Assembly (NCBI RefSeq): GCF_900141875.1
Contig: NZ_FQZE01000039.1
Span: 1 to 32,825 of the forward strand
Source of the DNA: Tangfeifania diversioriginum
GTDB taxonomy: Bacteria; Bacteroidota; Bacteroidia; Bacteroidales; Prolixibacteraceae
DNA length: 32,825 bases
Reading direction: 5' to 3'
Shown here: positions 17,026-25,767 of the stretch, piece after piece
How positions within the stretch are numbered: the first letter of the stretch is position 1
How the letters are laid out: every line of letters begins with the position of its first letter
Program-made: the position numbers and the translations under genes
The notes under the pieces: model-generated
Databases searched by the model: none
Told to the model about the DNA's origin: nothing
Seen by the model: only the letters and a program-made list of their open reading frames with translations

Positions 17026-18813
17026 TCATTCCAGCCAAACCCACTGAAATTTTATTTCATCTTTTTCTACTGGATTTACTTGCAGTTCAATTTCGTAATA
17101 TCCTTTTTCAGGAAAATTGATAGTTCCGATCCGGGACGATTTAAAATTGTCGATGATCCAGTTGGAATTCGGTTCGCCAATTGTTTTGCCTGTCGGCTGA
17201 ATCTCATGGGTTAGCGTTGAGTTTCTTGTTTTTACATGCAGCTTGCTGTTGTTGTTCTCCTGCTGAAAACTGTATGAAACATCCACCTGTTTTTTGCCCG
17301 GGGAATCAATATAGATTTTCCATGTGAAACGGTTCGGAGCATCAATTATGGTATGTTCAGGCACGGTTCCCCGCCTGCTTTTGTTTTCGGGGTTTAGCTC
17401 CTGAGTAGATGAAATAATATTTCCGGGAGTCAATGAAAATCCGCCGGAAACTGTTTTAGCCACGAGGTTTTCGATTATTTTAGGATAATCCGGGTATTCA
17501 ACTACAATAACCGATACATAAGGATCCGGAGCCATATCAGGGAGTTGTATTTCAGTGTAAGCGCCGGAATGAGAAAATTGCAACAGAGATTTTTGTTTGT
17601 CAGCCAGCAAATAAATTCCTGAAGGAGTTGAAGTAACTCCCGTTAACGGTAATGTTTTTTCCAGAGGCCAGGTGTAAACATGCAGGTAAAGTTTTGTTTT
17701 TCTGCCTTCTTTCTTTGCGGTTATTTTTCCCCAGTCGTGTAAATCTTTATGAAGGTCGAACGCCTCGGCACCATAAATCGATTCGCCGTTTACATCTAAC
17801 CATTTCCCCATTTCCAGCATTCGCTGTGAAATTTCGTAAGGTACTTCGCCGTTTGCCCGTGGCCCGATGTTCAGCATAAAATTTCCGTTCAGGCTCACAT
17901 TTCCGATGAGCGATTTCAGAAGTGTAGAGGTTGATTTCCACTCGGTGTCCGATTTATGGAAACCCCAGGAATGCGCAACAGTTGCCGGCGATTGCCATGG
18001 GAAATTTTCCTTTTTATTGCCCAGCTGGTTGTCGCCAAGCGTTTTGAAATCCACATCCGGGTCTTCTTCAATTGAAAGTCCGAGTCGCGAATTGACAATG
18101 CATTTTGGTTGCAGCTCTCTAATCAGGTTTTTCAGTTGTAAAAGCTGAGCTTTGGTAACAACTGTTTTGGAATGGTTAATCCACATGTCGAACCAGAACA
18201 TCCCAATTTCGCCGTAATTGGTAAGAAGCTCACGAACCTGCGGAATCACTTTTTCCTGCCAGTACTGATCGTAGTCTTCTGCAGTAATTCCGGATAACTC
18301 TTTGGTGTGGTCCCAGCCAAATTCATGTTCCCAGTCAATCCAGTGCGAATAGTAAAGTCCCAGTTTCAACCCGTGTTTTTGGCAAGCTTCCGAAAGTTCT
18401 TTTATAATGTCGCGGTTGGTGTAATTCCCCAAATCGAAATCGCTGGCCTGGCTGTTCCATAATCCAAATCCATCGTGGTGTTTGGCGGTAATGGTCACAT
18501 ATTTCATTCCCGATTTTTTGGCAAGAATTGCCCATTCTTCCGGATCAATCTCATCCCAGTCGAACCGGTCGAGCAATGTCAAATATTCCTCCTTTTCGAT
18601 GCGGTTGCGGTACATGATCCACTCTGCATAATCGTTGTCGTTGCGGAGTTTCTCGCCCTTCCAAAAACCTTCTGCACCGCTGTAAATTCCCCAGTGAATA
18701 AACATTCCAAACCGTGAGTCGGTAAACCATTGGGCGCGTTCGTTTGTGAGTTTTTGGGCACCTGTCAATGTAGAAATTATCAGTAATACGAATGTTAGAT
18801 TCAGGTATTTCAT
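17026..18813 (-). CDS. GH29 alpha-L-fucosidase, exported
   Basis: 595 residues with a signal peptide (MKYLNLTFVLLIISTLTGAQ). The GH29 barrel shows WFTDSRFGMFIHWGIYS, YVTITAKHHDGFGLWNS, DIIKELSEACQKHGLKLGLY, and GEIGMFWFDMW with the nucleophile Asp209, then NSRLGL and NGNFMLNIGPRANGEVP. Beta-rich C-terminal domains occupy ~360-595. GH29 enzymes release alpha-L-fucose by a retaining mechanism; the general acid is poorly conserved in the family and not assigned here. The gene lies 7 bp beyond the restored end of the PIN gene on the same strand and may receive read-through from the toxin-antitoxin operon. No obvious promoter of its own is visible. Confidence 0.92.
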   Translation of the reverse strand: MKYLNLTFVLLIISTLTGAQKLTNERAQWFTDSRFGMFIHWGIYSGAEGFWKGEKLRNDNDYAEWIMYRNRIEKEEYLTLLDRFDWDEIDPEEWAILAKKSGMKYVTITAKHHDGFGLWNSQASDFDLGNYTNRDIIKELSEACQKHGLKLGLYYSHWIDWEHEFGWDHTKELSGITAEDYDQYWQEKVIPQVRELLTNYGEIGMFWFDMWINHSKTVVTKAQLLQLKNLIRELQPKCIVNSRLGLSIEEDPDVDFKTLGDNQLGNKKENFPWQSPATVAHSWGFHKSDTEWKSTSTLLKSLIGNVSLNGNFMLNIGPRANGEVPYEISQRMLEMGKWLDVNGESIYGAEAFDLHKDLHDWGKITAKKEGRKTKLYLHVYTWPLEKTLPLTGVTSTPSGIYLLADKQKSLLQFSHSGAYTEIQLPDMAPDPYVSVIVVEYPDYPKIIENLVAKTVSGGFSLTPGNIISSTQELNPENKSRRGTVPEHTIIDAPNRFTWKIYIDSPGKKQVDVSYSFQQENNNSKLHVKTRNSTLTHEIQPTGKTIGEPNSNWIIDNFKSSRIGTINFPEKGYYEIELQVNPVEKDEIKFQWVWLE

Positions 18814-18897
18814 TTTGATATTATTTATTTTTAATCAATTTTGATTTTAACTTATTCGTCGAAATGATCTTTTTAAATCCATTAATTTTAAGAAAAT

Positions 18898-19263
18898 TCA
18901 TGAGTTTTTGTCCCCGGTCCATAACTTACAGTTCTGATGAATTGCAAGTGCAATAAAAACTGCGTCGTCGAAATCAATTTCTCTTGTGAGCTGGTCAGCA
19001 ATTTTAAATATTTCTTTTGGAATTAATTTTTCATCAATAAATTGAATTTTTGAATAAACCAGATCAATTAATTCATCTAATTCAACTTCTGACAGATTGG
19101 TTCGCTGTTTTATTTTATGTTTATGATTGAGAATCTCTTTACGAAGAAATAAAGGACTGAAAAAGATTAAAGTATCATCGGGGTGTAGCAAAATTTGTCC
19201 AATCCAACTTTGTGAATTCAGGATTGTACTAAATACAATGTTGGTATCGACAATCAATTTCAT
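18898..19263 (-). CDS. PIN-domain toxin, C-terminus lost by a one-base frameshift
   Basis: 121 residues as read. The PIN nuclease acids are present: Asp6 in IVDTNIVF, Glu43 in RKEIL, Asp99/100 in FDDAVFIALA, and Asp118 in WTGDK. PIN toxins are metal-dependent RNases. Normally the chain continues after GDK with a final strand; here it stops at GDKNS. In the -1 frame, right after the five-A run, the sequence continues KLMNFLKINGFKKIISTNKL and beyond to a TAA at 18821-18823, exactly the missing PIN end. A single lost A, ribosomal slippage or an assembly error would explain this. The gene overlaps the antitoxin by ATGA. Confidence 0.8.
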   Translation of the reverse strand: MKLIVDTNIVFSTILNSQSWIGQILLHPDDTLIFFSPLFLRKEILNHKHKIKQRTNLSEVELDELIDLVYSKIQFIDEKLIPKEIFKIADQLTREIDFDDAVFIALAIHQNCKLWTGDKNS

Positions 19264-19463
19264 TTCAGAAGATCGTCACGGTTCTTTTTATACCAGTTTT
19301 TATTTACATCGGAGGCAAGTTTATCAACTTCATCCTGAGGCGTTTTATACTTTGAAGTAATTTCTTTATACCTGAAGAAGTTGGCTAATTCCTGAAGTTC
19401 TTCAATGTTAACTGATGGTTGAAGACGAATAATTACTTCTTTATCTGTTCGCTCAATAATCAT
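19260..19463 (-). CDS. Antitoxin partner of the PIN toxin
   Basis: 67 residues, MIIERTDKEVIIRLQP then a helical, charged region (IEELQELANFFRYKEIT; DEVDKLASDVNKNWYKKNRD). Small size, position directly upstream of the PIN gene and a 4-bp ATGA overlap are typical of type II antitoxins that bind DNA and block the toxin. The N-terminal strand-forming segment suggests a ribbon-helix-helix or AbrB-like/Phd-like start; the class is not certain. It is transcribed from a consensus promoter about 17 bp upstream. Confidence 0.75.
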   Translation of the reverse strand: MIIERTDKEVIIRLQPSVNIEELQELANFFRYKEITSKYKTPQDEVDKLASDVNKNWYKKNRDDLLK

Positions 19464-19479
19464 AAATTAATTCTTTTTC

Positions 19480-19510
19480 CAAATTTACTTATTTTGAGGA
19501 TTGTTGCAAA
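19480..19510 (-). promoter_or_regulatory. Consensus promoter of the toxin-antitoxin operon
   Basis: On the minus strand TTTG (19507-19510), 19 nt, TAAATTTG (19480-19487): a full match to the Bacteroidota consensus. Transcription should start near 19474, leaving a leader of only ~10 nt before the antitoxin ATG. Confidence 0.75.
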
Positions 19511-19522
19511 ACTGTTCCATTT

Positions 19523-20659
19523 TTATGAAAGTCTGCTTTTAAAATCTTCATAATAAAATTCACGGACAATTTTAAGCTGATCATTTTCAGCCCAAATGGC
19601 AATTGCCGGATGATTCACGCCGTTAAACATCGTTGTTTTTACCATCGTGTAGTGAATCATGTCTTTGAAAATAACCTGGTCGCCCGGTTTTAATTCCCTT
19701 TCAAAATCGTAAACTTCCATAAAATCGCCGGCCAGGCAACTCACTCCACCCAACCGGTATAAATATTTGCTGTTTTTGTCGGGTTCTTTGGCGCCAATTA
19801 TTTTCGGTCGGTAGGGCATTTCCAGCGTGTCGGGCATGTGCGCGGTGAACGACACATCGAGGATGGCCGTTTTGATTCCTTTGTGTTCCACCACATCCTG
19901 CACGGTTGAAACCAAAACGCCGGTGTCCCAGGCAATAGCGCTTCCGGGTTCCAAAATAACTTTTACATTGTATTTATTTTGGAAGTTTTGCAGAAGTTGA
20001 ACCAGGTGTTTGTGGTCGTATCCTTCACGTGTCATTAAATGACCACCGCCCATGTTTACCCATTTTACCTGGTGAAGAAACTTCCCAAATTTCGATTCAA
20101 GATTAGCCAAAACTTTTTCCAAACTGTATGAATCTGATTCGCACAGCACATGAAAATGAATGCCTTCGATTCCTTCGGGCAGTTCATCCGGAAATTCATT
20201 GCTTCCCACTCCGAGCCGCGAGCCTGAAGCACTTGGATTGTACAAATCAGTTTCCACATCCGAGTATTCCGGGTTGACACGAATTCCGCATGAAATGGAG
20301 TGATCGGCTTTTTTTGTTTCCGGGTAAAATTTCTGAAACTGGCTGAACGAGTTAAAAACAATGTGGCTGGAGTAGCTCATCAATTCGCCAAACTCGTTTT
20401 CAAAATAAACCGGTGAATACACATGAGCCCGCGTTTTCATCTCCTCGAAACACAGCCTTGCCTCGTTGAGCGAGCTGGCAGTGGCTCCTTTTAAATATTG
20501 CCGAACCAGCGGAAATGCGCTCCACATGGCAAATCCTTTAAATGCCAGGATGATTTCGGTATCTGCTTCTTTTTGAACCGTGTCAATTAATTCGAGGTTT
20601 TTTCGAAGCAGTTTTTCATCGAGCACGAAGGTGGGCGAAGGAATTTTTGAATAGTCCAA
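19523..20659 (-). CDS. nspC: Carboxynorspermidine/carboxyspermidine decarboxylase
   Basis: 378 residues, cytosolic, PLP-dependent, alanine-racemase-like fold III. The PLP lysine is Lys41 in ILAFKGFAMW; other marks are NEARLC, IHFHVLCES, WVNMGGGHLMT, VILEPGSAIAW, SFTAHMPDTLEMPYRP and GGVSCLAGD with Cys308, matching the Cys donated at the active site of this decarboxylase group. It removes CO2 from carboxy(nor)spermidine in the last step of spermidine/norspermidine synthesis. It lies downstream of its pathway partner, the carboxynorspermidine dehydrogenase (200 bp gap with an inverted repeat). The length is normal for NspC. Confidence 0.92.
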   Translation of the reverse strand: MDYSKIPSPTFVLDEKLLRKNLELIDTVQKEADTEIILAFKGFAMWSAFPLVRQYLKGATASSLNEARLCFEEMKTRAHVYSPVYFENEFGELMSYSSHIVFNSFSQFQKFYPETKKADHSISCGIRVNPEYSDVETDLYNPSASGSRLGVGSNEFPDELPEGIEGIHFHVLCESDSYSLEKVLANLESKFGKFLHQVKWVNMGGGHLMTREGYDHKHLVQLLQNFQNKYNVKVILEPGSAIAWDTGVLVSTVQDVVEHKGIKTAILDVSFTAHMPDTLEMPYRPKIIGAKEPDKNSKYLYRLGGVSCLAGDFMEVYDFERELKPGDQVIFKDMIHYTMVKTTMFNGVNHPAIAIWAENDQLKIVREFYYEDFKSRLS

Positions 20660-20743
20660 GATATATAGTTTTTATAGCGAATATTTATGATTTCAAGAAC
20701 TGGTTAAATTCCAAAAATATAAACTACAAATATCAAAAAAACT

Positions 20744-20790
20744 CCAATTATTCAATTCTTAAAATCTCAAAACTTTAAGAATTAAATTGG
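20744..20790. repeat. Inverted repeat between dehydrogenase and nspC
   Basis: ccaatt (20744-20749) and aattcttaaa (20754-20763) pair with tttaagaatt (20774-20783) and aattgg (20785-20790) around a 10-nt loop. AT-rich; it could be an mRNA processing or stability hairpin in the operon leader of nspC. Confidence 0.5.
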
Positions 20791-20859
20791 AAATTTCCAT
20801 TTGGAATTTGGATATTATTTGTTTTTTGATGTTTGCTATTTGGTTATTTTCCACTTAAA

Positions 20860-22053
20860 TTACAGTTCCAAATCGATGTCAAACTTTTCATTCCACGGCA
20901 AACCAAAATCGCCGATTTTTTCCATAAACGGATCCGGATCAAACTCTTCCACATTGAACACACCTTCACCTTTCCATTTTCCGGTGAGTACCATCATCGC
21001 GCCAAGCATGGCCGGAACGCCGGTGGTGTATGAAACGGCCTGCGTGCCGGTTTCTTTGTATGCAATTTCATGACTGGCATTGTTCCAGATGTAATAGGTT
21101 TTTACCTTGCCGTCTTTCACACCACTGATGCGGCAGCCAATCGACGTTTCTCCTTTGTAGTTTTCACCCAGTTTGCCCGGATCAGGCAGCACATATTTCA
21201 AGAATTCCAGCGGAACCACATCCACGCCTTTGTATTTCACCGGGTCGATGCGGGCCATGCCAATATTCTGAATAACACGAAGGTGGGTGAGGTATTCCTG
21301 GCCAAACGTCATCCAGAAACGTGCCCGTTTCAGGGTAGGGAAATTTTTTACCAGCGATTCCAGCTCTTCGTGGTAAATCAGGTATGAATCGCGCGGCCCG
21401 ATGTTGGGATAATTCAGCACCTTTTTAATTTCCTGCGGTTCAGTTTCCACCCATTTCCCGTTTTCCCAGTATTTTCCTTTCTGGGTAATTTCGCGGATAT
21501 TGATTTCGGGATTGAAATTGGTGGCGAACGCTTTTCCATGGTCGCCGGCGTTGCAGTCCACAATGTCGAGGGTGTGAATTTCATCGAAATGATGTTTGGC
21601 TGCGTAAGCCGTGTAAATGCTGGTTACACCCGGATCAAAACCGCAGCCAAGCACTGCCATAATTCCTTTTTCTTTGAATCTATCCTGATAAGCCCACTGC
21701 CACTTGTATTCAAATTTGGCTTCGTCTTTGGGTTCGTAGTTGGCCGTGTCGAGATAATTCACCCCGGTTTCCAGGCAGGCATCCATAATGGGCAAATCCT
21801 GGTAGGGAAGCGCCACATTGATAACCAGTTCAGGTTGAAATTTTTGAATCAGTTCAACTACTTCGGGCACATTGTCGGCATTCACCTGCGCGGTTTGGAT
21901 GCGACCCTGGCCCACTTCTTTTGCTATGGTTTCACATTTTGAAACGGTGCGGCTGGCGAGCATGATTTCAGAAAAAACTTCCGGGTTATTTGCAGCTTTG
22001 GCGGCAACAACGCGGCCAACTCCACCTGCACCAATTATTAAAACTTTACTCAT
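20860..22053 (-). CDS. Carboxynorspermidine dehydrogenase (saccharopine dehydrogenase family)
   Basis: 397 residues. The N-terminal Rossmann motif VLIIGAGGVGRVVAAKAA (4-21) binds NAD(P)H; SRTVSKCE follows. Then VINVALPYQDLPIMDACLETGVNYLDTANYE and GCGFDPGVTSIYTAYA match the saccharopine-dehydrogenase-like enzymes that condense aspartate semialdehyde with a diamine, giving carboxy(nor)spermidine. Adjacency to nspC on the same strand makes this role far more likely than lysine metabolism. It is divergent, over 110 bp, from the ureohydrolase. Whether putrescine or 1,3-diaminopropane is used cannot be read from the sequence; putrescine fits the neighbouring agmatinase-like gene. Confidence 0.9.
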   Translation of the reverse strand: MSKVLIIGAGGVGRVVAAKAANNPEVFSEIMLASRTVSKCETIAKEVGQGRIQTAQVNADNVPEVVELIQKFQPELVINVALPYQDLPIMDACLETGVNYLDTANYEPKDEAKFEYKWQWAYQDRFKEKGIMAVLGCGFDPGVTSIYTAYAAKHHFDEIHTLDIVDCNAGDHGKAFATNFNPEINIREITQKGKYWENGKWVETEPQEIKKVLNYPNIGPRDSYLIYHEELESLVKNFPTLKRARFWMTFGQEYLTHLRVIQNIGMARIDPVKYKGVDVVPLEFLKYVLPDPGKLGENYKGETSIGCRISGVKDGKVKTYYIWNNASHEIAYKETGTQAVSYTTGVPAMLGAMMVLTGKWKGEGVFNVEEFDPDPFMEKIGDFGLPWNEKFDIDLEL

Positions 22054-22133
22054 TTTATTTGTTTATTTTATTAGTTACAATTATTACAACAAGGCAATTA
22101 AGCAAATGATGTGATTTTCGTAATTAAAGTAAT

Positions 22134-22141
22134 TATTTTTG
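22134..22141 (+). promoter_or_regulatory. -7 box upstream of the ureohydrolase
   Basis: TATTTTTG matches TAnnTTTG; no good TTTG is found 19-21 nt further upstream. The start of transcription would be ~20 bp before the ATG at 22167. Confidence 0.4.
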
Positions 22142-22166
22142 AGGCAAACAAATTAAACATTTTTTG

Positions 22167-23216
22167 ATGAACAGCCCATTACAAAACAAAGAATTTGACC
22201 CCAGCGGTGTCGGTTTGAAGAACGGAAACTTTATCGGCCTTCCTTTTGATGAAAATTCAGCCAATGTGGTTTTGATACCGGTGCCCTGGGATGTTACCGT
22301 TTCATATAACGACGGCACTTCCCACGCACCTTCAGCAATTTTAGATGCTTCGTCGCAATTAGATTTGTTTGATGCTGATGTGAAAGATGCCTGGAAACTG
22401 GGAATTTTTATGCAGCCGTTAAATGAAATTCTAATGGGCAAGGGAAAAAAATTGCGAAAACAGTCGTCAAACTACATCAGTTTTTTGGAAAATGGCGGCG
22501 ATTTGGCTCAAAACAGGGGAATGCAGGAAGAACTGGAAAAGATAAACCGTGAATGTGAGAATATGAACCAATGGGTATTTCGTCGTGCCCAAAAAGTACT
22601 CAATGCCGGTAAAATTCCAGCTGTCATCGGAGGCGATCACAGTGTGCCACTGGGCGCGATGAAAGCAGTGGGAGAGAAATATTCCGACTTTGGAATCCTC
22701 CAGGTAGATGCGCACCATGACCTGCGAAACAGCTACGAGGGATTTACCTGGTCGCACGCTTCGGTTTTTTACAATGCATTGAAAATTCAATCGCTAAAAA
22801 AACTGGTGCAGGTGGGAATCCGCGATTATTGCGAGGAGGAAACGGAAGTCATTCATAAAGAAGGCGACCGGATTGCTGTTTATTACGACCATGTGCTCAA
22901 ACAAAACCAGTTTAAAGGAAAAAACTGGGATGCCCAGTGCGAAGAAATTGTGGCTGAACTTCCGGCCAATATTTATGTTAGTATCGATATTGACGGGCTG
23001 GACCCAAAATTGTGTCCGCAAACCGGAACACCGGTGCCGGGCGGTTTGGATTTTCCGGAAACCGTTTTTTTGCTGAAAAAAGTGGTGGAAAGCGGACGCC
23101 AAATTATTGGGTTTGATGTGTGCGAAACCGGAAATGCAGAGTGGGATGCCAATGTATCGGCCCGGCTCATATACAAACTAAGTAACCTTTCAGGCCGTTC
23201 ACAAAAAATGATTTAA
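22167..23216 (+). CDS. speB: Agmatinase-like ureohydrolase (arginase family)
   Basis: 349 residues from the ATG at 22167 (a TTG three bases earlier is less likely). The binuclear-manganese motifs are all present: GGDHS (155-159), DAHHDLR (181-187) and SIDIDGLDP (272-280). The chain is longer than classical agmatinase (~306 residues), with an extra charged segment at ~85-140 (MGKGKKLRKQ to ENMNQW). Family members hydrolyse guanidino compounds to urea: agmatine, arginine, formimidoylglutamate or others. Agmatinase is preferred because the gene is divergent from two spermidine-synthesis genes and would supply putrescine. The gene symbol is tentative. It is followed after 3 bp by a nitroreductase gene. 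Confidence 0.8.
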   Translation: MNSPLQNKEFDPSGVGLKNGNFIGLPFDENSANVVLIPVPWDVTVSYNDGTSHAPSAILDASSQLDLFDADVKDAWKLGIFMQPLNEILMGKGKKLRKQSSNYISFLENGGDLAQNRGMQEELEKINRECENMNQWVFRRAQKVLNAGKIPAVIGGDHSVPLGAMKAVGEKYSDFGILQVDAHHDLRNSYEGFTWSHASVFYNALKIQSLKKLVQVGIRDYCEEETEVIHKEGDRIAVYYDHVLKQNQFKGKNWDAQCEEIVAELPANIYVSIDIDGLDPKLCPQTGTPVPGGLDFPETVFLLKKVVESGRQIIGFDVCETGNAEWDANVSARLIYKLSNLSGRSQKMI

Positions 23217-23219
23217 AAA

Positions 23220-23783
23220 ATGAATATTGACGAAATTATTAAAAATCGCCGAGCCACTCCACCCCGATTTCTTTTGAATGAAAAAGTGGACAAGGATAAA
23301 ATTTCGAGGATGCTCGAAAATGCCAACTGGGCACCTACCCACAAAGAAACAGAACCCTGGCGGTTTATTGTTTCTCAGGAAGAGAAAAAGGACGAGTTAG
23401 CGCAGGATGTTTTTAGCTATTTGCAGGAGAAAAGCAATTCGGGCGAAGAGGTAAATATGCAGAAAGCCGTAAAGTTCAGAGATAATTTAAGCCGTGTTCC
23501 GGTTGCTATTGCCATAATCATGCAACGCGACGAAGCAAAACGTATTCCGGAATGGGAGGAGGTTGCAGCGGTTTCTATGGCAGTGCAAAATATGTGGCTT
23601 ACGGCAACCGAAATGGAAATGGGAGCGTTTTGGGCGTCTCCGCCTTTTTTGCCTTTACTTCACAATATTTTAGGATTGAAACCCGGACAGAAACTGCTGG
23701 GATTCTTTTTCGTGGGTAATATTTCCGTCGATTTTCCATCACCTGGCCGTGGCCCAGTTGAGGAAAAAGTTGAATGGAGGTAG
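23220..23783 (+). CDS. Nitroreductase-family flavoprotein
   Basis: 187 residues, cytosolic. It begins NIDEIIKNRRATPPRF, the FMN-phosphate-binding R-R/S motif of small nitroreductases, followed by NANWAPTHKETEPWRFIV, AAVSMAVQNMWLTATEMEMGAFWASP and LGLKPGQKLLGFFFVG. It resembles the minimal YdjA-like branch, which works as a dimer with FMN and NAD(P)H. The substrate is unknown. The start lies 3 bp after the ureohydrolase stop, so the two are surely co-transcribed, though a functional link to polyamines is not established. Confidence 0.88.
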   Translation: MNIDEIIKNRRATPPRFLLNEKVDKDKISRMLENANWAPTHKETEPWRFIVSQEEKKDELAQDVFSYLQEKSNSGEEVNMQKAVKFRDNLSRVPVAIAIIMQRDEAKRIPEWEEVAAVSMAVQNMWLTATEMEMGAFWASPPFLPLLHNILGLKPGQKLLGFFFVGNISVDFPSPGRGPVEEKVEWR

Positions 23784-24044
23784 AAAATTATCAGCTTCTT
23801 TTCGTTCATTAAAATATTAAAGTTTCTCCGGATTTTATAAAGTTGACAAACTGAAACAGGCTGGGGTACACTGTGATTTTTCAAAATGTAGTAATTCTGC
23901 CCGTTTGAAATTTTGTTTGTCCACTTAAAATTTTTTAAGGATATTGCGAAAATTTAAAAAACCAAGTTTTGCAGAGGCAAAATTTGCAGGATGGTGTTAA
24001 AACCACGAACGTATTATTCGATAACTGATTGTAACACTTGATAC

Positions 24045-25583
24045 ATGGGAAATGAGAAAAAATCCGTTGGAATTTTTCAGCGGATGTTAAACTGGACCGA
24101 GCGATTTGGAAATGCATTGCCTCACCCGGCAACACTATTTGGCCTTTTTGCCCTTGCGGCGCTGGTGTTGTCAGCAGTAGGCTATTACATGCAGTGGGAA
24201 GTTATTCATCCTGGAACAAAGGAGATTGTCCACCCGGTAAATTTGCTTTCGCACGACGGAATCCACCGTATTTTGCTGGAGATGGTCGATAACTTTACTG
24301 GTTTTGCCCCGCTGGGAATTGTCCTGGTGGCCATGCTCGGTATTGGTATTGCCGAACAGAGCGGACTGGTCCATGCCATTATCAGGTTACTTGTGCTGAA
24401 TTCGCCCCGGCACTTGCTTACTTTTGTTATTGTTTTTTCCGGCGTGTTATCCAACGTTGCTTCCGATGTGGGCTACGTTTTGCTTATCCCCATGGCAGGG
24501 GTTATTTTCCTTGCAGTGGGCAGGCATCCCATAGCCGGAATGGCCGCAGCCTTCGCCGGGGTTTCCGGCGGATTCAGTGCCAATTTAATTTTGGGAACTG
24601 TAGATCCGCTTCTGGCCGGTCTGTCAACCGAGGCGGCTCAAATTCTCGATCCGGATTATGTGGTGAACCCTACAGCCAATTACTATTTTATGGTAGCCTC
24701 AACATTCATAATCGGTATTGCCGGAACGTTTGTTACCGAACGCATTGTTGAGCCCCGCCTGGGGAAATATACCGGAGAAGTGGCCGAAGAGGAAACCAAA
24801 GTGGAAAGGCTGTCGAAAAAGGAAAAGAAGGGATTGCTGATGGCCATGCTCACTTTTGTCGGGATTTTTATTATCACTCTCATTGGCTTAATTCCCGAGA
24901 ATGGGTTTTTTAGGGGAACTGACGGCGGGTTTTTAAGTTCACCGCTGATTCAGGGGGTTGTGGCCATGCTGTTAATTACAGCAGGTGGAATGGGCCTCGC
25001 GTATGGTTTTGCCACGGGAGCCTTTAAAAACGATGCAGATGTGATGAATGGCATGTCGAAATCGATGAAAACACTTTCAACCTACCTTGTGCTGGTGTTT
25101 TTTGCTGCCCAGTTTGTGGCTTATTTTAAATGGAGCAACCTCGGTATTATTCTGGCCGTGAAAGGGGCCAACCTGCTCATGTCGGCAGATATCGGGCTGA
25201 TTCCGTTGATGATACTCTTTATACTTCTTTCTGCGGCCATTAATATGCTCATGGGGAGTGCTTCGGCCAAGTGGGCCATTCTTGCCCCCATTTTTATTCC
25301 CATGTTTATGATAATGGGCTATTCGCCCGAGTTATCGCAAGTGGTTTATCGTGTTGGCGACAGTGTGACCAATGTGATTTCGCCAATGATGAGCTTCTTT
25401 GCGCTGATAATAGCCTTTGTTCAGAAATACGACCCGAAAGCGGGAATCGGTACCATAATAGCCGCCATGCTTCCTTATACCATCGTTTTCTTAATTTTCT
25501 GGATTATACTGCTGGTTATTTGGTTGCTGCTGGGAATTCCTTTGGGGCCCGGGGCTGGAATTCATTATAATATTCCTTTATGA
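24045..25583 (+). CDS. AbgT-family transporter
   Basis: 512 residues with about 12 hydrophobic segments. Characteristic AbgT stretches: RFGNALPHPATLFGLFA, FAPLGIVLVAMLGIGIAEQSG, LSNVASDVGYVLLIPMAGVIF, GVSGGFSANLILGTVDPLLAG, and AAINMLMGSASAKWAILAPIFIPM followed by YRVGDSVTNVISPMM. Known family members import p-aminobenzoyl-glutamate (AbgT) or export sulfonamides (MtrF, YdaH); the direction and substrate here are not known. No hydrolase (abgA/B) is adjacent. It has its own 260-bp upstream gap, in which I see no clear consensus promoter. Confidence 0.9.
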   Translation: MGNEKKSVGIFQRMLNWTERFGNALPHPATLFGLFALAALVLSAVGYYMQWEVIHPGTKEIVHPVNLLSHDGIHRILLEMVDNFTGFAPLGIVLVAMLGIGIAEQSGLVHAIIRLLVLNSPRHLLTFVIVFSGVLSNVASDVGYVLLIPMAGVIFLAVGRHPIAGMAAAFAGVSGGFSANLILGTVDPLLAGLSTEAAQILDPDYVVNPTANYYFMVASTFIIGIAGTFVTERIVEPRLGKYTGEVAEEETKVERLSKKEKKGLLMAMLTFVGIFIITLIGLIPENGFFRGTDGGFLSSPLIQGVVAMLLITAGGMGLAYGFATGAFKNDADVMNGMSKSMKTLSTYLVLVFFAAQFVAYFKWSNLGIILAVKGANLLMSADIGLIPLMILFILLSAAINMLMGSASAKWAILAPIFIPMFMIMGYSPELSQVVYRVGDSVTNVISPMMSFFALIIAFVQKYDPKAGIGTIIAAMLPYTIVFLIFWIILLVIWLLLGIPLGPGAGIHYNIPL

Positions 25584-25767
25584 TGAAATGGTAAAACAAA
25601 CAAATCTGTTTTTTTATTGTTGAACTCTCAATGTCAGAAAACTAATCATTGTCTGGCACGCATATTTTTATTAACTTGTATTCTGCAGGCTTATACAGGA
25701 TAATATGCTGTTTTTTGTTGTGAGATTGTATGTTGCCTTGTTTAAGTTTTATTATTGCCAGCCTATT

